From NCBI RefSeq assembly GCF_028623165.1, contig NZ_CP117768.1, positions 5,770,001 to 5,834,000 of the forward strand: DNA of 64,000 nucleotides. Reading direction: 5' to 3'. Origin of the DNA: Nostoc sp. UHCC 0926 (GTDB taxonomy: Bacteria > Cyanobacteriota > Cyanobacteriia > Cyanobacteriales > Nostocaceae). Shown piece by piece: positions 51,727-60,184 of the stretch (position 1 is the first letter of the stretch; each line of letters begins with the position of its first letter). The notes beneath the pieces were generated by a model. The model made no database searches. It had not been told where the DNA came from and saw nothing but the letters and a program-made list of their open reading frames with translations. The position numbers and the translations under genes were made by a program.

Positions 51727-52245
51727 ATGAAACATACTCTTTCAGTTCTCGTTGAAGATGAGGCGGGTGTTCTTTCCCGCATTTCTAGTTTATTCGCCCG
51801 TCGCGGCTTTAATATTGAAAGCCTTGCTGTTGGCCCTGCTGAACAAGGAGGAGTCTCCCGAATTACGATGGTTATACCTGGTGACGATCGCATTCTCGAG
51901 CAACTCACCAAGCAACTGTACAAGTTAGTCAATGTGCTTAAGGTACAGGATATTACCGAAACTCCTTGCGTAGAGCGGGAATTGATGCTCTTAAAGGTGA
52001 ATGCTAGTAGCAGCAATCGCTCAGAAGTGATCGAACTGTCTCAGATTTTCCGGGCGCGAGTCGTGGATGTGGCGGAAGATTCTCTCACCTTAGAAGTTGT
52101 GGGAGATCCAGGTAAAATGGTAGCGATCGTGCAGGTGTTGCAAAAATTTGGTTTGAGAGAAATCGCCCGCACTGGCAAAATTGCTTTGACTCGTGAGTCG
52201 GGTGTGAATACCGAGTTACTCAAGTCTTTGGAAGCAAAAGTTTAG
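51727..52245 (+). CDS. ilvN: Acetolactate synthase small (regulatory) subunit
   Basis: The regulatory subunit binds the large thiamine-diphosphate subunit and confers valine feedback in branched-chain amino acid synthesis. The 172-aa protein has the N-terminal ACT domain (KHTLSVLVEDEAGVLSRISS, LFARRGFNIESLAVGPAEQG, VSRITMVIPGDD) and the C-terminal half (CVERELMLLKVNASSSNRSE, IFRARVVDVAEDSLTLEVVG, LRQF-like KFGLREIARTGKIALTRE). Length is typical. I start at the ATG at 51727; the frame is open nine bases earlier from a TTG. The large subunit is not in the window, as is usual in cyanobacteria. Confidence 0.96.
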   Translation: MKHTLSVLVEDEAGVLSRISSLFARRGFNIESLAVGPAEQGGVSRITMVIPGDDRILEQLTKQLYKLVNVLKVQDITETPCVERELMLLKVNASSSNRSEVIELSQIFRARVVDVAEDSLTLEVVGDPGKMVAIVQVLQKFGLREIARTGKIALTRESGVNTELLKSLEAKV

Positions 52246-52368
52246 TTGGGAACTTAAATAAAGGCTTTGTAAATAATCAACTTGTGGGGGCGCAGATGTG
52301 CGCCCCCAACGTGTGTCTCATTCAGAGACGCCTATCGGTGAGCCAGGGAGTTGAGCGTGTTTCTTGAT
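52246..52368. other. Spacer after ilvN
   Basis: Contains GTGGGGGCGCAGATGTGCGCCCCC around 52285-52308 (two inverted halves, GGGGGCGCA and TGCGCCCCC), a GC-rich hairpin that can terminate ilvN although no T-run follows. Confidence 0.45.
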
Positions 52369-52371
52369 TTA

Positions 52372-52559
52372 CAGCAGAATTCAAGTATTTGAACCACATC
52401 TGTCGTAGGGGCGCAAGGCCTTGCGCCCCTACCGCGTGGTCTATTTACTAGGACTTACGCAAAAATCGCCCAAAAGCTTAATTTGTCGAACCGCCAAGAC
52501 GCCAAGAACGCCAAAAATTCGTAGAGTGTGCGTAAGTCCTATTTACCTGAAAATAGCTG
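52372..52559. mobile_element. 90-bp palindromic MITE (copy 3) interrupted by another MITE
   Basis: Ends CAGCAGAATTCAAG and TGAAAATAGCTG, flanked by TA. Its total length of 188 minus the inner 93-bp element and a 5-bp duplication gives exactly 90, the size of the other complete copies. This confirms both the boundaries and the nested order of insertion. Confidence 0.92.
52449..52541. mobile_element. 93-bp MITE, TAGGACTTACGCA ends, TTTAC duplication
   Basis: Begins TAGGACTTACGCA and ends with its exact reverse complement; TTTAC is present once on each side (52444-52448 and 52542-52546) but only once in the intact outer MITE. The inside contains GCCAAGACGCCAAGAACGCC. Inserted later than the outer element. 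Confidence 0.92.
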
Positions 52560-52702
52560 TAAGAAGTAATAATAACTACTAATATACAATTAAGCATCTG
52601 CGGTTATGTCTTTTTATATGCACAAGTTACGCCAGATGGGCATGACGCAACCGATCAGAAACTGCGTAAAAAATCCTCTTCAATTGGCAATAGTTATGTT
52701 AG

Positions 52703-52969
52703 CTTTTGATTAACACCTATGACTCTGAGTATAAATCTCAATGGCATAGTTTATCTGATAACTTTCGCGAGGGAATGATGAACGGCATTATTGGTTTTGA
52801 GATAACCGTGACGCGATTGGAAGGCAAATACAAACTTAGCCAAAATCGCAGTCATTCTGACTAGAATAATGTTGCACATGAGTTGTTACAAAGTACAGAG
52901 TCAACTGTTCATGCCATAGGTGCTGCAATGAAACAGAATCTTGAAACTCGTGAAAATTTGCCAGGATAA
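52703..52969 (+). pseudogene. PaiB-like FMN-binding protein relic
   Basis: The frame reads INTYDSEYKSQWHSL, NFREGMMNGIIGFEITVTRL, EGKYKLSQNRSHSD, an in-frame TAG (52862-52864), then NNVAHELLQSTESTVHAIGA and MKQNLETRENLPG. The GIxGFEIxxTRLEGKxKLSQNR pattern is the C-terminal signature of PaiB-family (FMN-binding negative transcriptional regulator) proteins. The N-terminal two thirds are missing and a stop is inside, so it is a dead fragment. Confidence 0.75.
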
Positions 52970-53114
52970 TCGTCGTGAAATTCCCATTCTGCGAATCGAG
53001 CAGCATCGACAGCAGCACAGTATAAAGCTAGTTTTTCGTGTTTCAGCTTGTTGCTGCGCCAACATAGCCTGATAAGCTTGCTGGATAAAATTAGAGAAAG
53101 AGTAGGTTAATTTA
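52970..53114. other. Degraded spacer
   Basis: No gene. Minus-strand frames here overlap the PaiB relic and the tandem array and have no start signals. Confidence 0.3.
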
Positions 53115-53278
53115 TGCAAGCCAATGCATTAACAAGGCGGCCGCTGCATTAACAATGCAAGCTAACGCATTAACAATGCAAGCTAACGCATTAACAATGT
53201 AAGCCAATGCATTAACAAGGTGGCTGACGCATTAATAATGTAAGCCAATGCATTAACAAGGCGGCCGACGCATTAACT
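53115..53278. repeat. 21/20-bp tandem array C (about 8 copies)
   Basis: Units start GCATTAAC and continue AATGCAAGCTAAC or AAGGCGGCCGAC, giving 21- and 20-bp versions that partly alternate. Two interleaved unit types distinguish this array from A, B and D, but the period is the same. It lies among relics upstream of the quinone-reductase gene's 3' side. Confidence 0.88.
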
Positions 53279-53758
53279 TAACTTTGTAGTGCGATCGCAA
53301 ACCATCTCCATGAGAATAGCTTGGCGCAGATAGCATCAATTTCCCGTCAATTCTTGCTATAAGTCAACCTGGTAGAGACATAGAAAGGGCGATCGCGACC
53401 AAAGGCGATGAATGCGATCGCCTAGTTTTACGTTGAAAGCAGCATTTTTTAACCGCCAAGTGGGTCAAAAAACTAACAATACAAAAATACTATTAAGAAT
53501 GGATGAGTTGGAAGATATACAGAACTATAGTGTTTATTTACCTAAAGCAGGCCTCAATGCAGACTGTTTGCTGTTAATCTACTTAAAATGAGCAAATCTT
53601 TAGTCGAATATCTGTGTATCTTCTGCGAGTGGGGCGATAAGCAGTGAGGATCTCTCTGATAAAACGCAAAGGAGCGCAGAGAAACCCCTCTGTGTACCTC
53701 TGCGTTTAACCTCTGCGTGCCTATACGTTTAAAAAATAATTTAATCCAAGTTGCTCGA
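53279..53758. other. Spacer with no gene
   Basis: Holds several GCGATCGC sites at 53291-53422 and, near 53665-53720, a CCTCTGTGTACCTCTGCG dispersed repeat. No coding region is supported. Confidence 0.35.
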
Positions 53759-54766
53759 TCATTCGTCGCTAATCAGTAGAACAATTTTACCCGTCACAGA
53801 ACCGCTTTCAAGTAATTGGTGGACTTTAGCCGCTTCTTTCAAAGGAAACTTGTGACTAACGTGGATTTTTAACTTGCCTTCATCGATCCAGGTGGCACAT
53901 TGTTCGAGAATTTCTGCATGATGCTGGAGACTCTCTTCCAATCCTAGCAACGCTGGTGCCAACATGAATTCTAAACCAATGCGGAGGTTGCGAGTTCTAG
54001 CAGTTTTCCAAACAGTATTGGCATCTGGTTCGAGAATCGTCACAATATCGCCATACACTCGCACTGCGGGGAAAGTTTTGTGAAAGGTTTCACCGCCTAC
54101 GGTATCAAAAGCCAAGTCTACGCCTTCGCCGCCAGTCCAATCTAATACCGCTTGCACAAAGTCAGTTTGTTTGTAAAAAATTACATGGTCTGCACCGAGT
54201 TCTTTGACGAAATTAGCCTTTTCCTCAGAACTGACTGTGGTGGAAACAGTAGCACCTTTGAGTTTCGCCAATTGAATTGCTACATGACCGACACCACCAG
54301 CACCCGCATGAATCAAAACCCGTTCCCCAGATTCCAATCGTCCCCGTTCGTATAAAGCTTCCCAGACGGTGATTAACACCAAAGGCGCTGCTGCTGCTTC
54401 CGCAAAGGAGATAGACGCGGGTTTACGTGCCACAAACCGCTCATCCACAACGGTATATTCAGCATAATTTCCTTGGTGTGCGCCCAAGCCGCCATAGCAA
54501 AAATATACCTCATCGCCTGGGCGAAAACGCTGAACGCCAGCACCTACCGTTTCGACAATACCGGCACCATCACATCCTAAAATTGTCGGCAGGCGATCGG
54601 GGTAGAAAGTGCCTCGGCTACGAAGTTTAGTGTCAATGGGGTTAATGCCAGCTGCCACCAAACGCACTAAAAGTTCAGTATTACCTACAGGAACAGCAGG
54701 GTTTGGCACTTCCTGTACTTGCAGAACTTCCGGACTGCCAGCTGCTGTCATCAAGACTGCTTTCAT
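53759..54766 (-). CDS. Zinc-independent quinone oxidoreductase (MDR superfamily)
   Basis: A 335-aa NADPH-dependent reductase of the medium-chain dehydrogenase superfamily. It has the GroES-like N-terminus (AAGINPIDTKLRSRG, LGCDGAGIVETVGAG, FRPGDEVYF) and the Rossmann motif HAGAGGVGHVAIQLAKLKGA (glycines around 154-160). EGVDLAFDTVGGETF and a C-terminal GKIVLLISDE follow. Catalytic-zinc cysteine/histidine ligands of alcohol dehydrogenases are absent, indicating the quinone-reductase (zeta-crystallin) class, which reduces quinones or enones. Monocistronic; AGGAGGAAA-type ribosome-binding site before the ATG at 54766. Confidence 0.92.
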   Translation of the reverse strand: MKAVLMTAAGSPEVLQVQEVPNPAVPVGNTELLVRLVAAGINPIDTKLRSRGTFYPDRLPTILGCDGAGIVETVGAGVQRFRPGDEVYFCYGGLGAHQGNYAEYTVVDERFVARKPASISFAEAAAAPLVLITVWEALYERGRLESGERVLIHAGAGGVGHVAIQLAKLKGATVSTTVSSEEKANFVKELGADHVIFYKQTDFVQAVLDWTGGEGVDLAFDTVGGETFHKTFPAVRVYGDIVTILEPDANTVWKTARTRNLRIGLEFMLAPALLGLEESLQHHAEILEQCATWIDEGKLKIHVSHKFPLKEAAKVHQLLESGSVTGKIVLLISDE

Positions 54767-55013
54767 AACTCTTTCCTCCTGGCTTTAAATGCACGTTCAT
54801 TTGCAACTTTAGCGCAAGAGGGTAGATACAGAGCTATGTTTGAGAGAAAACTGCGATGTCTGGCGACAAGGGGCGAGACGCATACGTTTGATAAAGATAG
54901 ATATGGAAAAAGTCAACTATTTATTCACAATCTGAAATAAAACTAAATATTCCGAAACATAGCTATAATAAAAGATATACAGCGACAACGCTACTCGTTG
55001 CGAGGCAGCCAAT
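54767..55013. other. Upstream region of the quinone reductase
   Basis: Spacer with no gene; includes AATATTCCG-type AT-rich sequence and a GACAACGCTACTCGTTGCGAGG small repeat fragment near 54985. Confidence 0.35.
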
Positions 55014-55145
55014 ATGGATGCCAATCAAGTTTTAAGCCGATATGCTCAGGCAGATTTGAAACGAATCAGCCTCAGGACGAATCTAAGAGGGGCAAAAATG
55101 CCTGATGGCAGAATGCACAACGATCGCTTAAATTCTGCCAAGTAA
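55014..55145 (+). pseudogene. Pentapeptide-repeat protein remnant
   Basis: A 43-codon frame reads MDANQVLSRYAQADLKRISL then RTNLRGAKMPDGRMHNDRLN. MDANQVLSRYAxGxR is a common N-terminus, and NLxGAKMPDGxxH a common C-terminus, of cyanobacterial pentapeptide-repeat proteins; the long stack of repeats normally between them is missing. It is probably an internal deletion derivative; a short functional version cannot be excluded. Confidence 0.55.
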
Positions 55146-55197
55146 TTTAGTTAACACATGACAAGAATTCCCTTGTCAAATCAATAGAGAGAACATC

Positions 55198-55437
55198 ATG
55201 AAAACCGATTTTGATTATCCCAACCAAAATTTGCTTGGAACAGTCGTTTTTAGACCTAGTTTTAACAACTTTGAGAAAATTAATGCCAATCAAGCTTGGT
55301 CCTTATTTTTCAGTGGTGGTAAAGAGGACAAGGTGCTAGGACAACAACCTGAATTAGGCAGATTTTTTACATACCTCTTAATCGCTCTTGGAGTAACTGG
55401 AACTCTTTGGGCAACCTACTTCAATAGCTCTGTGTAA
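55198..55437 (+). CDS. Small tail-anchored hypothetical protein (79 aa)
   Basis: Soluble N-terminal part (MKTDFDYPNQNLLGTVVFRP; NANQAWSLFFSGGKEDKVLG) followed by one C-terminal transmembrane helix, LLIALGVTGTLWATYF. Good start: AGAGAACATC precedes the ATG. No family recognised; the layout resembles small thylakoid- or plasma-membrane-anchored proteins of cyanobacteria. It lies between the pentapeptide relic and nblA on the same strand. Confidence 0.65.
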   Translation: MKTDFDYPNQNLLGTVVFRPSFNNFEKINANQAWSLFFSGGKEDKVLGQQPELGRFFTYLLIALGVTGTLWATYFNSSV

Positions 55438-55766
55438 ATAGGTTGGCTACTAACTAAAAGCCGCAGACGGTGATTAGAGAGGCTTAATCTGGATTCTAAG
55501 GATTTCAACATATCAAACACGACTTGGAAAGTTAATCGGCAATATCTAGCTTTGAGCGATCGCAAGCAGGCTCGAAAGTGCCTAATTTTTCGTTCTCAGA
55601 TAACCTAACCTTCCAAGTCGGCATCTAAAGGAACTGATAGGAGATCCCTGGAATCCTGATCAAGCTAACTTAATTTCATTTTTTTTCAAGGAGTCTATGT
55701 TACTCCAAGATATCTAGATAGTATCGAACTTCTAATTTCCGCCCTGAATTAATACAAGATCCAAGA
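55438..55766. other. nblA upstream region
   Basis: 329 bases without a gene. I looked for an NtcA box (GTA-N8-TAC) expected for nitrogen-starvation control and did not find a clear one. A GCGATCGCAAG HIP1-like site lies near 55557. Confidence 0.4.
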
Positions 55767-55964
55767 ATGAATCAACCCATGAAATTATCATTAGAGCAAG
55801 AATTCAACATCCGTTGCTTTAGCGACACAGTGCAACATATGTCCCATGAACAAGCTCAAGAATTTTTGCTTGTGCTGTATGAGCAGATGATGATTAAGGA
55901 AACGACTTTTCAGCAATTGCTAAAACATGAGTGGAGACTGGATTTAGGCGCAGTCTCTGAGTAA
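55767..55964 (+). CDS. nblA: NblA phycobilisome degradation protein
   Basis: A 65-aa adaptor that directs phycobiliproteins to the Clp protease during nutrient starvation. It begins MNQPMKLSLEQEFNIRCFSD and continues TVQHMSHEQAQEFLLVLYEQ, MMIKETTFQQLLKHEWRLD, the full NblA signature with two helices and the conserved LSLEQEF, MSxEQAxEFLxxLYEQMMxKE and LLKHxW elements. Monocistronic, with a strong terminator 50 bases after the stop. Confidence 0.95.
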   Translation: MNQPMKLSLEQEFNIRCFSDTVQHMSHEQAQEFLLVLYEQMMIKETTFQQLLKHEWRLDLGAVSE

Positions 55965-56011
55965 AGTAGTGAAGTGATTGCACGCGTTATTGATTTGTGG
56001 TTAGCAACAAA

Positions 56012-56050
56012 GAAAAAAACCGTGAAACATAGTGTTTCACGGTTTTCTGT
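56012..56050. terminator. Rho-independent terminator of nblA (bidirectional)
   Basis: CCGTGAAACA (56020-56029) pairs with TGTTTCACGG (56033-56042) around a 3-nt loop; AAAAAAA precedes and TTTTCTGT follows. Confidence 0.92.
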
Positions 56051-56230
56051 GTGGTGTGAGGAGCTTAACTAAATACCATGATAAAGTAACTGCTCAATAA
56101 CAATGCGCTCGTAACAATTTTGGTAACAGACTTTTATGGCGATGACACTCTCAAGTGTAAGGTGTGATGAGATTACAGGCTGCTAACTCAAACGATATTG
56201 ACTCCTTGTAATTTTATCCTTTAGTTCACC

Positions 56231-56479
56231 TTAGAGCAAAGCACCACCACAACTAGAACCACATCCAGCAGTACAACCATAGCAATAAGCAGCAGTTTGT
56301 ATCTCACTAATTAAGTCTAAACTGCCAGCTTCTAAAAGTTTGCTAACTGTCAAGGTTTCACTATTGCGACTTTTCGCAGGTAAATTCATCATTTGGTTAA
56401 AGTCACAATCATAATCAAAAACATCAGCACCGCGCATTATATCAACATTTGATAGTGTAACTTTTGATTGAGTTTGCAT
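56231..56479 (-). pseudogene. C-terminal remnant of ArsS-type radical SAM/Cys-rich protein
   Basis: The 82-codon frame contains FDYDCDFNQMMNLPA, LTVSKLLEAGSLDLISEI and the ending AAYCYGCTAGCGSSCGGALL. The YDCDFNQM...LP and CxGCTAGxGSSCGGA blocks match what I know of the C-terminal Cys-rich domain (DUF3641) of ArsS, which acts in arsenosugar synthesis. The radical SAM core is absent, so this is a fragment, although a start codon and AAGGAGTA site let it be translated. The alternative reading, a Cys-rich peptide precursor, is less likely given the arsM-like remnant nearby. Confidence 0.6.
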
Positions 56480-56526
56480 TAGTTACTACTCCTTAAACAT
56501 AGTATAAATATATATATTCAATTTTT

Positions 56527-57486
56527 CTAACCTTGCAATAATCTGTAGGTTATTCCACTAATAATTGCAGCAGTTGGTAAAGTTAAAATCCACGATAGTA
56601 GTATCTGATAAAAAACACGCATATTGTTTTTTTTGCCAATCAACCCCACACCAAAAATAGAACCAACAGAAACATGAGTGGTGGAAACTGGAAGCCCAAA
56701 GCGACTAGCTGCAATGACTAGAATTCCAGTTACTATATTTGCTGATAAGCCTTGAGTATGATTCAATGAGGTAATCTTTTCACTCATGGTTACTGCAACT
56801 TTTTGCGAGTTGAGTAAACCGCCAAGTGCCATTGCGATCGCTATCGTGATCATTCCTCCCTGAATCGAAAAATACTCAATAATTAGAATGAGTGAGAAAA
56901 TATTGGGAGTATCATTTAATCCTCTAGTAAAACTGACAACTCCAGCACTGATAAAATGGCAAGTATCAATCATTTTCTGGTTAACTGGTAGGTTCCATTT
57001 AGAATTGATATAGCCAGATAATCTGTAAATTCCTGCTCCCAAAGGAATAGCAATAATTGGACTGAGTAATAGAGGCAAAATAAAGGAAGTTCCCAAAGCT
57101 GCAAAATTAACTTTGAGTCCGATCGCAACTAATCCAGCGCCAACCAGTGCACCTGTTAAACTGTGAGTTGTGGAAATGGGAAACCCCATGAGGGTAGCTA
57201 TGAGCACAGTTAAACCAGCAGCGATCGCTACTGCTATATGAAACTCTGGGGCGTTAGCGATCGCATCAGGCACTAGTCCTTTTCCAGAGAAGTTTTTAAT
57301 TAGTGTACTTGCCCACAAAGTCGCAGTTCCTGCACCAGCCAAAGTTGTAAAAGTTGCCCACAAAATTGCTGTTTGATAGCTGCTAGTTCGGCTACCAAAC
57401 AACGTTGCTACCCCTTTAAAGTTGTCATTTGCACCATTGGAATATGCTAAAAAGAGCGTGGCGATAAATAGACTAATTAACAACAT
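56527..57486 (-). CDS. PiT-family inorganic phosphate transporter
   Basis: A 319-aa integral membrane permease that imports phosphate with H+ or Na+. The duplicated PiT signatures are present: NGANDNFKGVATLFGSRTSS near the N-terminus, GFPISTTHSLTGALVGAG in the first half and FGLPVSTTHVSVGSIFGVG in the second, plus RGLNDTPNIF. About nine to ten hydrophobic segments. Length is at the short end of the family but both halves are complete. It lies between remnants of arsM and arsS, so it may have been part of an arsenic/phosphate locus, since PiT carriers also take up arsenate. Confidence 0.92.
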   Translation of the reverse strand: MLLISLFIATLFLAYSNGANDNFKGVATLFGSRTSSYQTAILWATFTTLAGAGTATLWASTLIKNFSGKGLVPDAIANAPEFHIAVAIAAGLTVLIATLMGFPISTTHSLTGALVGAGLVAIGLKVNFAALGTSFILPLLLSPIIAIPLGAGIYRLSGYINSKWNLPVNQKMIDTCHFISAGVVSFTRGLNDTPNIFSLILIIEYFSIQGGMITIAIAMALGGLLNSQKVAVTMSEKITSLNHTQGLSANIVTGILVIAASRFGLPVSTTHVSVGSIFGVGLIGKKNNMRVFYQILLSWILTLPTAAIISGITYRLLQG

Positions 57487-57517
57487 TTTTGGGTTTATAA
57501 ATTAACAGCAACCACCA

Positions 57518-57730
57518 CTATAGTGCCAGCAACATACAGTACAGCACAGTAGGTTGGTTTCTTAGTTCCGTAGGGTGAACGGTGGTGCCACAACTATAGT
57601 TCATTTCCTGCATTAGCAAAGGAATTTTCAATTCTGGTAGTTGCAGGGGTGTATGCACACAACAAAGTCCAACTTGGGGGGTTTGAGCAACTTCACGATA
57701 CAATGGCGCTGCTGTTTCTAGATAGGTCAT
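57518..57730 (-). pseudogene. N-terminal remnant of ArsM-type arsenite methyltransferase
   Basis: The 70-codon frame reads MTYLETAAPLYREVAQTPQV, GLCCVHTPLQLPELKIP, LMQEMNYSCGTTVHPTELRN and QPTVLY, then loses similarity. I recognise YLETAAxxYxEVAQTPQVGLCCV and MQEMNYGCGTTVHPxxL as the start of the cyanobacterial arsenosugar-pathway methyltransferase ArsM. The SAM-binding glycine motif that should follow VLY is missing. It lies 32 bases upstream of the PiT gene on the same strand. Confidence 0.6.
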
Positions 57731-58097
57731 GCCATTTTAGATTTTAGATGATCACAGCTTTGTGCATCCTAGTATAATTAACTCTGAGAGGTTGTTTGAA
57801 AAGGGTTGGCTTTAGCCTCAAGTGCGACTCAGGGGCGCGATCTCAAATCCCAAAACTCCGATTCTCTCGTAGCAGTTTCTCGGTAGCCAGGGTAGTGAAA
57901 CACACGCTCTTAGACTTTTCAAACATCCTCTGAGTTGGATGAGTTTTTGCTGAGATTGTCAAAAACCTCAAATCCTCATATATTCAGAGACTTTGGGGCA
58001 TCTGCGTTAGTCTAAATTTAACACTGGGGACTAGAAAAGAAGCAAGTGAAGCAGGGGAAGAAGAACTATTGATTATTGACTAATCCCAATGCCCAAT
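57731..58097. other. Spacer with inverted repeat
   Basis: No gene. GAGAGGTTGTTTGAAAAG at 57786 and CTTTTCAAACATCCTCT at about 57915 are imperfect inverted copies, about 145 bp apart, so this may be another short MITE-like element. Confidence 0.45.
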
Positions 58098-58772
58098 TCA
58101 ATCACGCAATGTGTAGCCGACACCACTCACAGTTTGAATAAGGCACTTTTCATTATTGGCCTCAAGTTTCAGACGCAGGTATCGCATGTGAAGTTCGATG
58201 ATGTTAGCATCGCCCATGAAGTCGTAACCCCAGACTTCCTCTAAAATGCGATCGCAGGTAATTACCTGTCGTGGATGGGCCAGTAAATATTCTAGTAAAT
58301 CAAATTCCTTTGCAGTTAACTCAATTAACCGCTGATCTCGGTACACTTGGCGCGTGCGACGATTTAAACTTAGGTCTTCAAATTCTAAAACATCTGCTTT
58401 GTCTGCTTGGTGGCTTCTTCGCAGGTGAGCGCCAACTCTGGCTAATAATTCATCAACACCGAAGGGTTTAACGAGGTAATCATCAGCACCAGCGTCTAAA
58501 CCTGCAATGCGATCGCTTACTTCATTTTTGACGGTTAATAAGATTATCGGCACTTGATCACTAATATTTCGCAGGCGGCGGCAAATTTCCAACCCCGACA
58601 AACCCGGCAACATCCAGTCTAAAATTATTAAATCTAGATGTAACTCACGCGCTGCGGTGAGTGCAGTTAATCCATCGTAGGCGACGCTAACTTGATAACC
58701 TTCATAACTTAGCTCCAATTCGACAAATCGTGCCAGTTTGACTTCATCTTCAACCAGTAAGATGTGCGTCAT
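58098..58772 (-). CDS. OmpR/PhoB-family response regulator
   Basis: A 224-aa DNA-binding regulator. Receiver domain 1-115: acidic pocket VEDE (E8, D9), phospho-acceptor D52 in LIILDWMLPGLSG, T in IILLTVKNE, and lysine in DDYLVKPFGV. The winged-helix effector domain (about 125-224) has ELTAKEFDLLEYLLAHPRQV, EEVWGYDFMGDANIIELHMR and the ending IQTVSGVGYTLRD. No histidine kinase is adjacent, so its partner is elsewhere. It faces the PiT gene, and phosphate control would be an attractive but unproven idea. Confidence 0.93.
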   Translation of the reverse strand: MTHILLVEDEVKLARFVELELSYEGYQVSVAYDGLTALTAARELHLDLIILDWMLPGLSGLEICRRLRNISDQVPIILLTVKNEVSDRIAGLDAGADDYLVKPFGVDELLARVGAHLRRSHQADKADVLEFEDLSLNRRTRQVYRDQRLIELTAKEFDLLEYLLAHPRQVITCDRILEEVWGYDFMGDANIIELHMRYLRLKLEANNEKCLIQTVSGVGYTLRD

Positions 58773-58965
58773 GATGATGTTAATGATTTCAGCAGGGTAC
58801 GGTAAGCAATAATACGGTCTGGAAACACTTTAGTGAGGTGCCAGCTACTTAATAGCCAAACATCTAAATTAGGTGTACGTTAGCTTAGTATAAATCTGAG
58901 TAAGTAACAACCGTAAGTCTGCAATTCCTGATGGCTGCTTGATCAAAGAACGATCCAACTGGCTA

Positions 58966-59253
58966 TTAGCAATAGGCTGTGACATCTTCACCGCATTCAT
59001 CGGCGAGATAACAGAGCGCTTTAAAACGCAAACCAACCACTTCTTCGTATAGGGGATTTAATTTACACATCGGAGGAATGTGAAATAGCTTCCGACCAAA
59101 CATTGTGATGTCTCGCTCAAAGGGACACTGAGCAGGAATAGCTTTGCACAGGAAATGAGCCAATTTGGAGTTATGAATTTTTATCGTTTCCAACCACTCG
59201 CGGACTGGGTGTAGTAGATCATTGTGTAACCAGACTTGAATAAAGCTTGTCAT
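58966..59253 (-). CDS. Mo-dependent nitrogenase family protein
   Basis: A 95-aa protein with AQCPFERDITMFGRKLFHIP, CKLNPLYEEVVGLRFKALCY and LADECGEDVTAYC, the complete signature of the small Mo-dependent-nitrogenase C-terminal-domain family (PF06967-type). Its cysteines could bind metal, but the biochemical role is not known; it is found mostly in nitrogen-fixing cyanobacteria. No nif genes are visible in the window. Confidence 0.9.
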   Translation of the reverse strand: MTSFIQVWLHNDLLHPVREWLETIKIHNSKLAHFLCKAIPAQCPFERDITMFGRKLFHIPPMCKLNPLYEEVVGLRFKALCYLADECGEDVTAYC

Positions 59254-59511
59254 AATTGTTCACCTTGATAATTTCAAATTAGATTGAGTTTGTTGTATTT
59301 GAACCTCTATAAATACATACGGTTAGGTTCTATAGTTTTATGCAGTGACTGCTCGTTCTTTGGTTCTCTACAGAGATAGAATGAGTCTCTAGGCACACTG
59401 TTAACTACACATTCAATTGCCAAAATTCCGGATGATTTATACCGTCCCCAAAAATTTTGCAACAAATGAATTGGCTGTAGGGACTTACATCTGTATTTAG
59501 TGTCAACTTAT

Positions 59512-59736
59512 ACTAATCCGCTATGAAGATGCACTTAATTTTTATTAAACGAACCGCCCTTCGGGTGACGCTCGTTGCGCTAAAGCGTCTCCCTTTGGGA
59601 GAAGACTCGCTAACGCTGCGCTAACACCAGTCGCCTACGGCGGGAAACCCGCCGGAGAGCGCTGGTTCACCAAGTACGCCAAATACGCCAAGGAAGAAGG
59701 AATAATCATTAAGTGCAAGTTTAGAGAGAATTGGTA
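59512..59736. mobile_element. 225-bp MITE with imperfect long terminal repeats
   Basis: The left end ATACTAATCCGCTATGAAG with TGCACTTAATTTTTATT matches the inverse of the right end, ATACCAATTCTCTCTAAAC with TTGCACTTAATGATTATT. Between them are small dispersed repeats (GGCGGGAAACCCGCCGG, GTCTCCCTTTGGGAGA) and CCAAGTACGCCAAATACGCC. It abuts the palindromic MITE at 59740. Confidence 0.7.
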
Positions 59737-59739
59737 TTA

Positions 59740-59829
59740 CAGCTATTTTCAGGTAAATAGACCACGCGGTAGGGGCGCAAGGCCTTGCGCCCCTACGACA
59801 GATGTGGTTCAAATACTTGAAAACTGCTG
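59740..59829. mobile_element. 90-bp palindromic MITE (copy 2)
   Basis: Same length as the copy at 2866-2955 and almost the same sequence, with TA at both sides (59738-59739 and 59830-59831). High similarity between copies suggests recent movement. Confidence 0.9.
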
Positions 59830-60184
59830 TAAGTGCAAACCCGTTTAAAACCTCGTTAAGAGCCTCTGGCTGGAAATGCACTTCAATTTCGGCTCTGCCG
59901 CAATTGAAGTGCAGCCTCACATTAGGCATTCCCAGTCTGAGACTTCTTTTCGAGACAACGAGACAATCTCTAAAAGCTTGTTCTAGACAGGCTTTGACGT
60001 TAAGTTGACACCTATGACATCTGTACGCCCCTGGTAACGTATTTTTAACAGAATTTTGTGAAATGGTAATGTTCCAAAGGCTAGGCTAGATATTGCCAGA
60101 CTGCAAAGCTATAACCAACTTCTTGGAGGCGCAGCTAAACTTACCCTAAAAAAGCATCAAGCTTCAGAGAAGCTGCGAAAACTA

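Larger units (their letters stand above)
59254..60184. other. 930-bp intergenic stretch with two adjoining MITEs
   Basis: No gene. The centre is filled by the 225-bp and 90-bp MITEs described separately. The left part (59254-59510) holds the promoter side of the Mo-nitrogenase-family gene. The right part shows no recognisable feature. Confidence 0.5.

Noticed and set aside
55438..55766. NtcA-type promoter for nblA
   Set aside because: No clear GTA-N8-TAC with a suitably spaced -10 could be found by eye.
56231..56479. Cys/Gly-rich ending as a ribosomally made peptide precursor (RiPP)
   Set aside because: The YDCDFNQM and CYGCTAGCGSSCGG pattern fits the ArsS C-terminus better, and an ArsM-like fragment lies nearby; no maturase genes are present.
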